This document shows, one piece after another, positions 8,405-16,917 of a stretch of DNA of 64,000 nucleotides. The stretch is taken from the NCBI RefSeq assembly GCF_000299875.1, contig NZ_AMRK01000002.1, positions 1 to 64,000 of the forward strand, given 5' to 3'. Under the pieces are notes generated by a model. That model made no database searches. It saw only the letters and a list, made by a program, of their open reading frames with translations, and was not told where the DNA came from. The number at the start of each line of letters is the position of its first letter. The stretch's first letter is position 1. The stretch comes from Celeribacter baekdonensis B30 (lineage in GTDB: Bacteria > Pseudomonadota > Alphaproteobacteria > Rhodobacterales > Rhodobacteraceae). The translations under genes and the position numbers were made by a program.

Positions 8405-8727
8405 GGATCTTTCCTTTCGTTCATCAAATCGTTTGGGCGATGGACCCGCCCGCCTGTGCGCTGCATGTTCCTGATCACCGCCCTGGTCACCATCTTGATT
8501 GCAGTCTGCTCAGGCGGTGCGCGCGTTGCATCCCCTGTGACCTACCCTCAGCAGATTTGACCATTCGGTCAAGAGAAACACTAACAGCACTGTTCAGCCA
8601 CAAAACCGTACATGTGCCAAAAAACCATGCAAACGGATCACAAGTCCGGTTTTAAGGCGATTCCCCCTTCGGTTTGGCGTTTTTTTTAGCAATTATAGAC
8701 AGACTAACGCGAGAGGATCGGGGGCGG
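8405..8727. other. Divergent promoter region of the pyrimidine operon and its regulator
   Basis: This 323-nt stretch carries no supported gene. It must contain the promoters for the leftward catabolic operon and the rightward TetR gene, and a RutR-type box sits almost exactly at its centre. I could not fix convincing -35/-10 pairs. Confidence 0.6.
8557..8572. promoter_or_regulatory. Predicted RutR operator
   Basis: The sequence TTGACCATTCGGTCAA matches the known E. coli RutR consensus TTGACCA-N2-TGGTCAA at 13 of 14 defined positions. It lies between a RutR-like TetR gene and the dihydropyrimidine-degrading operon, about 150 nt from each start codon. Uracil or thymine would be the expected inducer by analogy. 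Confidence 0.75.
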
Positions 8728-9360
8728 ATGAGAATCGAACCAAAAATGCCGGGACGGCAACCACGCACAAGAATACAAAAAAAGAACACGGAGACCATAT
8801 TAGAAGCCGCTTTAGAGGTGTTTTCTCAACATGGGTTTCGCGGGGCAACGCTGGATCAAATCGCCAAGGCCGCAGGTTTGTCCAAACCCAATCTGCTCTA
8901 CTATTTCCCCTCGAAAGTCGCCATTCACCGCGCCTTGATCGACGGGTTGATGAAAACCTGGCTCGATCCTTTGCGTGAAATGAAGGCAGATGGCGATCCT
9001 GTCGAGGAAGTCATTGCCTATGTTTTGCGCAAATTGGAGATGGCGCGGGAGTTCCCGCGTGAAAGCCGCCTATTTGCCAATGAGATCGTGCAAGGCGCGC
9101 CAAACATCATGGACAAGATCGAAGGTGAGCTGAAAAATCTGGTCGAAGAAAAGGCGGCGGTGATCGAAGGCTGGATTGAACAGGGTAAAATCGCGCCGTG
9201 CAATCCCTATCACCTGATCTTTTCGATCTGGTCCACGACGCAACATTACGCCGATTTCGACGCCCAAATCCGGGGCATTCTGCACCCGGAGGGGGACGCG
9301 CATTTTGAACAGGCGCGACATCATTTGGAAACCCTGTTCCGCCGGATGTTGACGCCATAA
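8728..9360 (+). CDS. rutR: TetR family regulator, RutR-like
   Basis: This regulator of about 210 residues has an N-terminal TetR helix-turn-helix (NTETILEAALEVFSQHGFRGATLDQIAKAAGLSKPNLLYYFPSK) and a C-terminal domain of the YcdC/RutR type (LKNLVEEKAAVIEGWIEQGKIAPCNPYHLIFSIWSTTQHYADF). RutR senses uracil or thymine and controls pyrimidine degradation. I start it at ATG 8728, behind a GAGG/GGGG ribosome site; a TTG at 8674 would add 18 residues. Its position opposite the catabolic operon and the RutR box between them support the assignment. Confidence 0.85.
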   Translation: MRIEPKMPGRQPRTRIQKKNTETILEAALEVFSQHGFRGATLDQIAKAAGLSKPNLLYYFPSKVAIHRALIDGLMKTWLDPLREMKADGDPVEEVIAYVLRKLEMAREFPRESRLFANEIVQGAPNIMDKIEGELKNLVEEKAAVIEGWIEQGKIAPCNPYHLIFSIWSTTQHYADFDAQIRGILHPEGDAHFEQARHHLETLFRRMLTP

Positions 9361-9376
9361 AGGATTTGGAAACCAA

Positions 9377-9399
9377 GTCGCGCCACCTTGAGGCGCGAC
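9377..9399 (+). terminator. Stem-loop after rutR
   Basis: An 8-bp perfect stem (GTCGCGCC / GGCGCGAC) with a 7-nt loop begins 17 nt after the rutR stop codon. It lacks a T-run, so intrinsic termination is uncertain. Confidence 0.4.
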
Positions 9400-9511
9400 A
9401 GGATGAATCGTGTTAACCAAAAGCAAATATTTCTGTGGGTCTTAACCCTTGGAAAACCATAATCCGTTATAAAGGGCAATGTGGGGGCTCCTGAAAAGAA
9501 GGAGCACGAGC

Positions 9512-10144
9512 ATGACCAATGTAGCGGGAGTGCCAGCCTTTGGGGGAGGTGGTTTTGCCTTTAGACAGCCACCCGATCCGCCAAGGCCCGCTGTGCCTCA
9601 GGTCGCTCAAACGGCGACAGATGGCTCAGCAACATTTACAAAAGGGAACGAACTTCCCGGCCAGAACGGCAGCAAATACACCAAAAGTGACCCTGTGAGC
9701 GACACCGCGAATGATGCGGCGGCGCCCAAATCAACGGATGCCAAATCTGAGGCGCAGAATCGGATCAAAGAAGATCTGCCAAAAGACATTCTGACCGGGC
9801 CTACGCCCGCGTTTCAGGCCTCAGTTCTTGAGGTCGAAAGCGATCTGCGCAATGTCATTGCCCAGTTCGAAGCCCGGCGCAATCAGGTCAGCGATGGGGC
9901 CGCCATTTCGGCCACGCCGCGTGGGTCTGAAGCCCGTTCGCAGGCCGCGCAGCCTTTGACATCAGAACGCACGGGGGCTGAAACCCACCACGCCGCCGTC
10001 GCAGACGCGACACAGGCCGAGGCGCAAAAAGACGCAACAGAGGCCACGCAGGCCTTGGTGCAGACCTCATCGGAGGCGATGGACCCCGAGACCCGCTATG
10101 CCGGTCCGGCGGCCAACCCGCGTAGCCCGTACGATCCGGTCTAA
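9512..10144 (+). CDS. Hypothetical low-complexity protein
   Basis: This 210-residue protein is rich in Ala, Pro, Thr, Gln and Glu. It has a Gly-rich start (FGGGGFAF), a single segment likely to be helical (FQASVLEVESDLRNVIAQFEARRNQV, roughly residues 105-130) and otherwise looks disordered. There is no signal peptide or membrane segment. I prefer ATG 9512, which has AAGGAG upstream, over ATG 9479. I do not recognise a family. It appears monocistronic. Confidence 0.5.
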   Translation: MTNVAGVPAFGGGGFAFRQPPDPPRPAVPQVAQTATDGSATFTKGNELPGQNGSKYTKSDPVSDTANDAAAPKSTDAKSEAQNRIKEDLPKDILTGPTPAFQASVLEVESDLRNVIAQFEARRNQVSDGAAISATPRGSEARSQAAQPLTSERTGAETHHAAVADATQAEAQKDATEATQALVQTSSEAMDPETRYAGPAANPRSPYDPV

Positions 10145-10355
10145 TCTACAGCCCGCGTCAGGATGGTGCGGCCTAAGCATATGATATTTTGATGTTTTCT
10201 TGACTAGGGCTTCAACCCGGCAGGATATTCACACCGCGCGTGGCCGGTCAGGACACGCGCAGGGTGGCGCTTTGCCCACTCGGTGCGTGAAATCCGCGCG
10301 AGATCACATCATCCAAAGTTCTGGACAGGTAAGGTCTGTCCAGGCCGAATGAACT

Positions 10356-10390
10356 GTGCGCATCGGGACCCGCCCGATGCGCACTTTATT
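10356..10390. terminator. Strong stem-loop terminator between convergent genes
   Basis: A 12-bp perfect stem (GTGCGCATCGGG / CCCGATGCGCAC) with a 5-nt loop is followed on the plus strand by TTTATT and preceded by the A-rich complement. It lies 19 nt beyond the preA stop codon and probably ends that leftward transcript as well as the rightward one. Positions 10145-10355 hold a shorter repeat (GGACAG...CTGTCC) and nothing else I can support. Confidence 0.65.
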
Positions 10391-10402
10391 CTTCATTATG
10401 TT

Positions 10403-11704
10403 TCATTCCGCCGAAATGGCAGCCACATTGTTGGGATGCGTGGTCCAGTTGGCATAGTCGCCAACGGGTTTGCCCGTGCGTTCATCCACCTCACCTTTGT
10501 CCAATGTTTTCATGGTGATACAGCCCTCAACCGGGCAGACATTGACACAAAGGTTACAGGCCACGCATTCGTCATCCATGACGGTGAACACCCGGTCCGG
10601 CGACATCGAAATCGCTTGGTGCGAGGTGTCTTCGCAGGCGGCATAACAGCGCCCGCAATTGATGCAATCGTCCTGATTGATCACCGCTTTGGTCACATGG
10701 TTGAGATTGAGATACTGCCAATCGGTGACATTTGGCACCGCGCGGCCGGAAATCTCCGCGACGGAGGTGAATCCCTTTTCATCCATGTATTGCGACAGGC
10801 CGGAGATCATTTCTTCAACGATTTTAAACCCATAGGTCATCGCGGCGGTACAGACCTGAACGTTCGATGCGCCCAGGGCCAGGAATTCCGCCGCATCGCG
10901 CCATGTGGTCACGCCGCCGATCCCCGAGATCGGCAGGTTTGCCGTGGCCGGATTGCGGGCAATCTCCGCGACCATATTCAACGCAATCGGTTTCACCGCC
11001 GGGCCGCAATAGCCGCCATGGGTGCCTTTGCCGTCGATCATCGGTTCGGGCGCAAAGCTATCGAGGTTGACCGAGGTGATCGAATTGATCGTGTTGATCA
11101 GCGACACAGCATCCGCGCCGCCACGCAGCGCCGCCTCGGCGGGCAAAATGATATTGGTGATGTTCGGCGTCAGCTTGACGATCACCGGCAAACCCGTCGC
11201 CTCTTTGCACCAGCGCGTCACCATTTCGATATACTCGGGCACCTGGCCCACCGCCGCGCCCATGCCGCGTTCGGCCATGCCATGCGGACAGCCAAAGTTC
11301 AGCTCGAACCCGTCACAGCCGGTTTCGGCGATGCGCGGGATGATGCTTTTCCAGCTTTCGGCGTCACACGGCACCATGACCGAGGCGATCAGCGCCCGAT
11401 CCGGGAAATCCTTTTTGACGCGGGTCATTTCCTCAAGGTTGACCTCAAGCGGACGGTCGGTGATCAGCTCGATATTGTTGAGACCCAAAAGACGGCGATC
11501 CGCGCCATGAATGGCCCCGTAACGCGGACCGTTGACGTTGACCACCGGCGGGCCTTCTTCGCCCAAGGTTTTCCAAACCACCCCGCCCCATCCGGCCTCA
11601 AAGGCGCGGCGGACGTTATATTCTTTGTCGGTGGGCGGCGCAGAGGCCAACCAAAACGGGTTCGGAGAGGTGATACCGCAGAATGTGCTTGTGAGATCGG
11701 CCAT
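10403..11704 (-). CDS. preA: NAD(P)-dependent dihydropyrimidine dehydrogenase, catalytic subunit PreA
   Basis: This 433-residue enzyme reduces uracil or thymine to the 5,6-dihydro form, the first step of reductive pyrimidine breakdown. Residues 1 to about 320 form an FMN-binding dihydroorotate-dehydrogenase-like barrel (LTSTFCGITSPNPFWLASAPPT, FELNFGCPHG, VIVKLTPN, ISGIGGV). The C-terminal part holds two 4Fe-4S motifs, CINCGRCYAAC and CVACNLCVNVC. The gene starts 3 nt after preT ends, and the two products should form the PreTA complex. The length and domain order are those of bacterial PreA. Confidence 0.95.
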   Translation of the reverse strand: MADLTSTFCGITSPNPFWLASAPPTDKEYNVRRAFEAGWGGVVWKTLGEEGPPVVNVNGPRYGAIHGADRRLLGLNNIELITDRPLEVNLEEMTRVKKDFPDRALIASVMVPCDAESWKSIIPRIAETGCDGFELNFGCPHGMAERGMGAAVGQVPEYIEMVTRWCKEATGLPVIVKLTPNITNIILPAEAALRGGADAVSLINTINSITSVNLDSFAPEPMIDGKGTHGGYCGPAVKPIALNMVAEIARNPATANLPISGIGGVTTWRDAAEFLALGASNVQVCTAAMTYGFKIVEEMISGLSQYMDEKGFTSVAEISGRAVPNVTDWQYLNLNHVTKAVINQDDCINCGRCYAACEDTSHQAISMSPDRVFTVMDDECVACNLCVNVCPVEGCITMKTLDKGEVDERTGKPVGDYANWTTHPNNVAAISAE

Positions 11705-11707
11705 GTC

Positions 11708-13045
11708 TTAGCCCTCCATCAGGCTGGCGTGAATGTCTTCGGCCGCATCGCGACCCTCGGCAACGGCGGTGACGGTCAGGTCTTCGCCGCCAGAGGCACA
11801 GTCGCCCCCGGCCCAAACCCCCGCCATCGACGTGCGTCCAGTGGCGGATACGGCGATTTTGCCGCCCTCGATTTTGATCCCCTCAGGCGCCCCCACAAGG
11901 GTCTGCCCGATGGCTTTGAACACCTGATCCGCGGCCAGACGGAAGGTCTCGCCCGTCCCCGTCAGCTTGCCATCGACCTCGTGAGTGAATTCAAATTCCA
12001 TCTCGGCACAGGACCCATTGCCATGCACGGCCACAGGCGAGGCGTTATAGATGATCTGCACGCCTTTCGAGGTCGCAAGCTCCTGTTCATACTCAGAAGC
12101 CGACATCCGGTCTTTGCCGCGGCGATAGACGATGGTGACGTTTTGTGCGCCCAAAAGTTTGGATTGCACCGCGGCGTCCACGGCGGTCATGCCGCCGCCG
12201 ATCACCACCACGTTACGGCCCACGGGCAGGGTTGAGAGGTCGGTGGATTGGCGAAGATCGGCGATGAAATCCACCGCGTCCAACACGCCCTCCTTGTCCA
12301 CACCTTCGGCCCGCAACGCATTCACGCCCGCAAGACCGATGGCCAAAAACACCGCATCATAATCGTCTTGCAGCGCCGCAAGTGTCAGCCCCTCGCCCAG
12401 CTTTTTACCATGCTCAACGGTGATCCCGCCGATCTGCAACAGCCAATCGACCTCGCTTTGGGCAAACCCGCCCGGCGCTTTGTAGGACGCGATGCCATAC
12501 TCATTCAGCCCGCCAGATTTCGGCCGCGCATCAAACATCACCACATCATGGCCTTTCATCGCCAGACGATGTGCGGCGGACAGGCCCGCAGGCCCGGCAC
12601 CGACCACGGCAACGGTCTTGCCAGTGGCCTCTGCGCGGGCAAAGGGATGGGCGTTTTTCGCCATCAGCGTGTCGGTGGCATAGCGCTGCAAACGACCGAT
12701 TTCGACCGGCTTGCCTTCCGCCTTTTCACGCACACAGGCCTCTTCGCACAAGGTTTCCGTCGGACAGACCCGCGCGCACATGCCGCCCAGAATATTCTGT
12801 TCGAAAATCGTTCTGGCCGCCGCCTCCGGCGTTCCCGTGGCGATTTGGCGGATAAACAATGGCACGTCGATCGAGGTCGGACATGCGGTCATGCACGGCG
12901 CATCATGGCAAAAATAACACCGGTCCGAGGCCACAAGCGCCTCGTGATGGTCTAAAACCGGATGCAAATCGGAAAACTGTGCGGTATAGCTTTCCGCCGG
13001 CAGGCGCCCTGCGGCGATTGCGGGCGTCATCGGACTGTTGGACAT
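11708..13045 (-). CDS. preT: Dihydropyrimidine dehydrogenase, NAD(P)/FAD/Fe-S subunit PreT
   Basis: This 445-residue subunit takes electrons from NAD(P)H and passes them to PreA. The N-terminal region carries cysteine motifs for Fe-S clusters (CYFCHDAPCMTAC and CARVCPTETLCEEAC). A FAD-binding VVGAGPAGLSAAHRL follows near residue 145, then a nucleotide-binding VVIGGGMTAVDAA, the arrangement of the glutamate synthase small subunit family. A GGGAG ribosome site precedes the ATG. It is the first gene of a two-gene operon whose upstream region carries a 15-bp palindrome. Confidence 0.93.
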   Translation of the reverse strand: MSNSPMTPAIAAGRLPAESYTAQFSDLHPVLDHHEALVASDRCYFCHDAPCMTACPTSIDVPLFIRQIATGTPEAAARTIFEQNILGGMCARVCPTETLCEEACVREKAEGKPVEIGRLQRYATDTLMAKNAHPFARAEATGKTVAVVGAGPAGLSAAHRLAMKGHDVVMFDARPKSGGLNEYGIASYKAPGGFAQSEVDWLLQIGGITVEHGKKLGEGLTLAALQDDYDAVFLAIGLAGVNALRAEGVDKEGVLDAVDFIADLRQSTDLSTLPVGRNVVVIGGGMTAVDAAVQSKLLGAQNVTIVYRRGKDRMSASEYEQELATSKGVQIIYNASPVAVHGNGSCAEMEFEFTHEVDGKLTGTGETFRLAADQVFKAIGQTLVGAPEGIKIEGGKIAVSATGRTSMAGVWAGGDCASGGEDLTVTAVAEGRDAAEDIHASLMEG

Positions 13046-13111
13046 CGGGCTCGCTCCCTGTTAGCTGGCTTTTGTTGGTGTCAGGGTGGCAGGGTTGATT
13101 TTTTTATCAAG

Positions 13112-13126
13112 TGGTAAAATTTACCA
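13112..13126. promoter_or_regulatory. Candidate operator upstream of preT
   Basis: TGGTAAAATTTACCA is a perfect palindrome about an A-T centre, 67 nt upstream of the preT start and inside the preT-accB divergent region. The form (TGGT...ACCA) is common for GntR-family operators. It does not match a RutR box, so preTA may answer to a second regulator. The rest of the 280-nt gap (13046-13325) shows no gene. Confidence 0.45.
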
Positions 13127-13325
13127 ACCCGTTATTTTCGAACCTTTCAGGCCTCTCACGCCAAAGAATGATGCGCGAACGCCCAAATCATAGGCAAAGT
13201 TTGCGGCACTCCCCCTTGATCGGAGGCCGATATCGGGTTTTCACGCAGCGTAACAACGCCTATATACGAACGATATGAACAACAGCCCGCTTTTAATGAC
13301 GGGCGGCAGAAACCGAGTTGAACAC

Positions 13326-13811
13326 ATGACCAAGCAAAACGACGCCGACGTGGCTTTCATTCAGGCTCTCGCCGAACTGCTGACCGCAAATGACCTCTCC
13401 GAAGTGGAAGTCATGCGCGAATATGGCGACAACGACAGCCTCAATGTCCGCGTCAGCCGTGCCCTACCGCAGATGATTCAGACGGTCGCCGCACCAGCCC
13501 CCGTGGCCGCACCCGCAGCTCCTGCCGCTGCCATGGCCGCCCCGGTTGTGGCCGCCGCTGCCGATCCGGCCAATGATCCAAACGCTCTGGCCTCACCGAT
13601 GGTGGGCACTGCCTATCTGGCGGCCGAACCGGGCGCTGCCCCTTTCGCCAAGATCGGCGATCAGGTGTCCGAAGGTCAAACCGTTTTGATCATCGAAGCG
13701 ATGAAAACCATGAACCACATCCCGGCGCCGAAATCCGGCACCGTCAAACGCATCCTCGTTGAAGATGGCACTCCGGTCGAATTCGGCGCTCCGCTGATGA
13801 TCATCGAATAA
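13326..13811 (+). CDS. accB: Acetyl-CoA carboxylase biotin carboxyl carrier protein
   Basis: This 161-residue carrier subunit of acetyl-CoA carboxylase acts in the first step of fatty acid synthesis. An N-terminal dimerising segment (MTKQNDADVAFIQALAELL) is followed by an Ala/Pro-rich linker (about residues 55-85) and a biotinyl domain with the attachment lysine K127 in EAMKTMN. I start at ATG 13326, which gives the usual AccB N terminus; an ATG at 13275 would add 17 residues. accC follows after 12 nt. Confidence 0.95.
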   Translation: MTKQNDADVAFIQALAELLTANDLSEVEVMREYGDNDSLNVRVSRALPQMIQTVAAPAPVAAPAAPAAAMAAPVVAAAADPANDPNALASPMVGTAYLAAEPGAAPFAKIGDQVSEGQTVLIIEAMKTMNHIPAPKSGTVKRILVEDGTPVEFGAPLMIIE

Positions 13812-13823
13812 GGGATCTGATCC

Positions 13824-15170
13824 ATGTTCGATAAAATCCTCATCGCCAACCGTGGCGAGATTGCCCTTCGGGTGATCCGCGCCTGCCGCGAGATGGGCAT
13901 CCAATCCGTTGCGGTGCATTCCACCGCCGACGCGGATGCGATGCATGTGCGCATGGCCGACGAAGCCGTTTGTATCGGCCCTAATTCGTCGACCCTCTCC
14001 TATCTCTCTTTCCCCGCGATCATCGCCGCCTGTGAAATCACCGGCGCGCAGGCTATCCATCCGGGCTATGGGTTTCTCTCTGAAAACGCCGCCTTTGTGC
14101 AGATCGTCGAAGATCACGGGCTGAGTTTCATTGGACCGTCGGCGGAACACATTCGTCAGATGGGCGACAAAATCACCGCCAAGGAAACCGCCGAACGTTT
14201 GGGCATTCCGATTGTTCCGGGTTCCAAAGGCGGCGTGCCGGACGTGGAGAGCGCCAAAAAAGCCGCCGCCGAGATGGGTTATCCGGTCATCATCAAAGCC
14301 ACCGCCGGTGGTGGCGGGCGCGGCATGAAAGTGGCGCTGAGTGAGGCCGAGCTTGAGGTCGCCTTCCGTACCGCGCGCTCCGAATCCAAAGCCGCTTTTG
14401 GCAATGACGAGGTCTATATGGAGAAATATCTCCAAAAGCCGCGTCACATCGAAGTGCAGGTCTTTGGCGACGGCCAGGGTGGCGGCGTCCATTTAGGCGA
14501 ACGCGATTGCTCGCTGCAACGGCGCCACCAGAAAGTATTTGAGGAAGCCCCCGGCCCCTCGATTTCCCCCGAAGAACGTGCCCGCATTGGCGGTATCTGC
14601 GCCAAGGCCATCGCTGAGATGGGCTACAAAGGCGCGGGCACCATCGAGTTCCTCTATGAAGATGGCGAGTTCTATTTCATCGAAATGAACACCCGCCTTC
14701 AGGTTGAGCACCCGGTGACCGAAGCAATTTTCCGTCAAGACCTCGTGCGCGAACAAATTCGTGTGGCTGCGGGCGAAAAACTGTCCTTCAGCCAGGAGGA
14801 TTTGCTGCTCGATGGTCATGCCATCGAAGTGCGGATCAACGCCGAAAAACTGCCGAATTTCACCCCCTGCCCCGGCAAAATCACCCAGTATCACGCTCCC
14901 GGCGGTCTGGGTGTCCGGATGGATTCGGCGCTGTATGATGGCTACTCCATTCCGCCCTATTACGACAGTTTGATCGGCAAACTGATCGTACATGGCCGCG
15001 ACCGCCCCGAAGCTTTGGCACGTCTCAAACGCGCCTTGGGTGAATTGATCGTCGATGGTGTCGATACCACGATCCCGCTGTTTCACGCCCTGCTCGAAGA
15101 GAAAGACGTGCAAACTGGCGACTACAACATCCATTGGCTCGAAAAATGGCTTGAGACCAACCTCGGCTAA
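13824..15170 (+). CDS. accC: Acetyl-CoA carboxylase biotin carboxylase subunit
   Basis: This 448-residue enzyme carboxylates the biotin on AccB using ATP and bicarbonate. It begins with [25 protein letters not shown] and carries the ATP-grasp glycine loop ([12 protein letters not shown]), the HIEVQVFGD strand, [13 protein letters not shown] and the active-site segment [14 protein letters not shown]. The length equals the family norm. It is co-transcribed with accB; a terminator begins 17 nt after its stop codon. Confidence 0.97.
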   Translation: MFDKILIANRGEIALRVIRACREMGIQSVAVHSTADADAMHVRMADEAVCIGPNSSTLSYLSFPAIIAACEITGAQAIHPGYGFLSENAAFVQIVEDHGLSFIGPSAEHIRQMGDKITAKETAERLGIPIVPGSKGGVPDVESAKKAAAEMGYPVIIKATAGGGGRGMKVALSEAELEVAFRTARSESKAAFGNDEVYMEKYLQKPRHIEVQVFGDGQGGGVHLGERDCSLQRRHQKVFEEAPGPSISPEERARIGGICAKAIAEMGYKGAGTIEFLYEDGEFYFIEMNTRLQVEHPVTEAIFRQDLVREQIRVAAGEKLSFSQEDLLLDGHAIEVRINAEKLPNFTPCPGKITQYHAPGGLGVRMDSALYDGYSIPPYYDSLIGKLIVHGRDRPEALARLKRALGELIVDGVDTTIPLFHALLEEKDVQTGDYNIHWLEKWLETNLG

Positions 15171-15187
15171 GGTCTTTGGATCATGTC

Positions 15188-15225
15188 AAAAAAGGCCGCG
15201 CCCCATAGGAGTGCGGCCTTTTCTT
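15188..15225 (+). terminator. Rho-independent terminator of accBC
   Basis: AAAAGGCCGC and GCGGCCTTTT form a 10-bp stem around a 13-nt loop, followed by CTTTT. Because it overlaps the upstream in-frame extension of aat, it argues that aat starts further right. Confidence 0.85.
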
Positions 15226-15254
15226 TTGCCCAAACTCGCGCCAAAGTCGCCCCC

Positions 15255-15899
15255 ATGGATCACCTTGCCCTCACGCCAGAACTCATCTTGCAGGCCTATG
15301 CCAATGGCGTGTTTCCCATGGCCGAGGGGCGCGATGATGATGAGATTTTTTGGGTCGATCCCCGAGCGCGCGGGATCATTCCGCTGGATGGGTTTCACAT
15401 CTCCCGCTCCTTGGCCAAAGTGATCCGCTCAGGCCACTTTCGAGTCACCTTCAACCATGATTTCGAAGGCGTCATGGAGGGCTGTGCCGATCGCGATGAG
15501 ACCTGGATCAACGACACGATTTTCGAACTTTACGGCGCGCTGCATGACATGGGCTTTGGGCATTCTTTGGAAATTTGGCAGGGCGAGCGGCTTGTCGGCG
15601 GCACCTATGGCCTCACACTCGGCACCGCGTTTTTTGGCGAAAGCATGTTCTCGCGCGCGCCGAATGCCTCAAAGGTCGCGCTGGCCTATATGGTCGCCCG
15701 GCTCAAACGCACCGGGTTTACCCTGTTTGACACGCAATTCCTGACGCCGCATCTGGCCTCGCTTGGCGGGATCGAGATCCCACGTGCCGAGTATCGAGAC
15801 ATGCTGCGAAACGCGTTACTGTCGCGCGCCGACATCACTGCGCTGGCGCAAGACCTGACGCCTCAGGACGTGGTGCAGGACAGCGGCCAGATATCGTAA
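15255..15899 (+). CDS. aat: Leucyl/phenylalanyl-tRNA-protein transferase
   Basis: This 214-residue cytoplasmic enzyme transfers Leu or Phe from tRNA to N-terminal Arg or Lys of proteins, marking them for ClpS/ClpAP degradation. Typical motifs are LILQAYANGVFPMAE, FWVDPRARGIIPLDGFHISRSL, TWINDTIFELY, VGGTYGLTLGTAFFGESMFS and LFDTQFLTPHLASLGG. I chose ATG 15255, since the earlier in-frame ATG (15183) precedes the accBC terminator and would give an unusual N terminus. Its last 37 nt overlap the convergent DUF2155 gene. Confidence 0.93.
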   Translation: MDHLALTPELILQAYANGVFPMAEGRDDDEIFWVDPRARGIIPLDGFHISRSLAKVIRSGHFRVTFNHDFEGVMEGCADRDETWINDTIFELYGALHDMGFGHSLEIWQGERLVGGTYGLTLGTAFFGESMFSRAPNASKVALAYMVARLKRTGFTLFDTQFLTPHLASLGGIEIPRAEYRDMLRNALLSRADITALAQDLTPQDVVQDSGQIS

Positions 15900-16402
15900 C
15901 GCTGATGGTCCATTGCATTCAACGCCGGGCTTGAGGCGACCATCCAACCGGAAAAGGCCGGGGCCTCCATGCCCTCGACACGCACCACAAGATAGGCATA
16001 GGCATCGCCCGACGGGTTGCCTTTGGGCGAGCGACAATCGCCCAAAAACACCTGAATGCGGCCAAAACTGGCGGTTCCGCCGACATCAAGCGACAGATCT
16101 TCAACCGCGCCCGTGAGCTTATCCAGCGCGCGCACCGTGGCACCTGAGGCAGACACCACCTCTTCTTGCAATTCGGTGGTGATGTCTTGCAATTCCTGTT
16201 GATAGCCATCGTTGGGCAGGCTTTGCAGATCTTCAAGCGACAAGCCCCCCGTGCCAAACCCGGCCACGTCGCCGTCATCCAAAGGTGTGATCACAATGGA
16301 ATCCAGATCGGTTTCCAGATCATCGCCAAATCCGGCCTCTTGCGCCGAGATCGGCGTCGAGAGTGACAGCATCAGGATCAAGGCCGGAAGGTGACGCCTC
16401 AT
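15863..16402 (-). CDS. DUF2155 domain-containing exported protein
   Basis: This 179-residue protein has a cleavable signal peptide (MRRHLPALILMLSLSTPISA). An acidic, Asp-rich spacer and a short predicted coiled coil (around 70-85) precede a C-terminal DUF2155 domain (RALDKLTGAVEDLSLDVGG, FGRIQVFLGDCR, APAFSGWMVASSPALNAMDHQRYDIWPL). The function is unknown. The neighbours on the same transcript are a short MlaD and an NDUFA12-like protein, an order I associate with alphaproteobacteria. The start overlaps the mlaD stop by 4 nt, and the 3' end overlaps aat on the other strand. Confidence 0.85.
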   Translation of the reverse strand: MRRHLPALILMLSLSTPISAQEAGFGDDLETDLDSIVITPLDDGDVAGFGTGGLSLEDLQSLPNDGYQQELQDITTELQEEVVSASGATVRALDKLTGAVEDLSLDVGGTASFGRIQVFLGDCRSPKGNPSGDAYAYLVVRVEGMEAPAFSGWMVASSPALNAMDHQRYDIWPLSCTTS

Positions 16403-16875
16403 TCTGTGCTGCTCCCAGAGTCACTTCCTGTGTCGCTTCCGGTGACGAATTTCAACATCAGGTTGATCAGGCTGATCGAGCCTTGGGTGTCAGCGATCAC
16501 TTGACCATCTTCGAAATTAAACATCGACCCGCCGGGCACAAGCTCGACAAAATTGCCGCCTAATAGCCCCTCAGAGGAAATCAAAGCGGCGGTATCGTCG
16601 GGCAAGACCACCGATTTATCAAGCGTGAGCTGCGCCTCAGCGCGGTAAGTCTCGGGGTTGAGATCCAGCGCGGTCACCGTGCCGATTTTCACCCCGGCCA
16701 AACGCACATCCGTACCCGCGGAAATACCTTCGGCAGAGCGAAAGGAGGCCGTAAGGTGGTAATCGTCCGTTGCTCCGGAGGCAAAGCCCGTAACCTGTCC
16801 GGCATAGATGAGAAAGCCCAGTGCGAGGGCGACAACGCCCGCACCAACGGCAACTTCTGTCATGTTTTCAGACAT
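16399..16875 (-). CDS. mlaD: MlaD-like MCE domain protein
   Basis: This 158-residue protein is an inner-membrane-anchored MCE domain protein of the phospholipid transport type. One N-terminal membrane helix (EVAVGAGVVALALGFLIYA) is followed by an MCE domain (YHLTASFRSAEGISAGTDVRLAGVKIGTVTALDLN, then LLGGNFVELVPGG) and a Ser/Asp-rich tail. The matching Mla ATPase and permease genes are not nearby. It is followed directly by the DUF2155 gene. Confidence 0.88.
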   Translation of the reverse strand: MSENMTEVAVGAGVVALALGFLIYAGQVTGFASGATDDYHLTASFRSAEGISAGTDVRLAGVKIGTVTALDLNPETYRAEAQLTLDKSVVLPDDTAALISSEGLLGGNFVELVPGGSMFNFEDGQVIADTQGSISLINLMLKFVTGSDTGSDSGSSTE

Positions 16876-16917
16876 AAATGGTCCGCCCTTGTTCAGGTTG
16901 CTGCGGGTCGGGCGGCC

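Noticed and set aside
10283-12235. A 650-codon rightward open frame
   Set aside because: It lies antisense to preA and preT, which carry complete cofactor motifs; its composition (His/Arg/Gly-rich) is that of a shadow frame in GC-rich DNA.
15183-15254. Longer N terminus for aat
   Set aside because: The extension would be translated through the accBC terminator stem-loop and gives a non-family N terminus; ATG 15255 gives the normal length.
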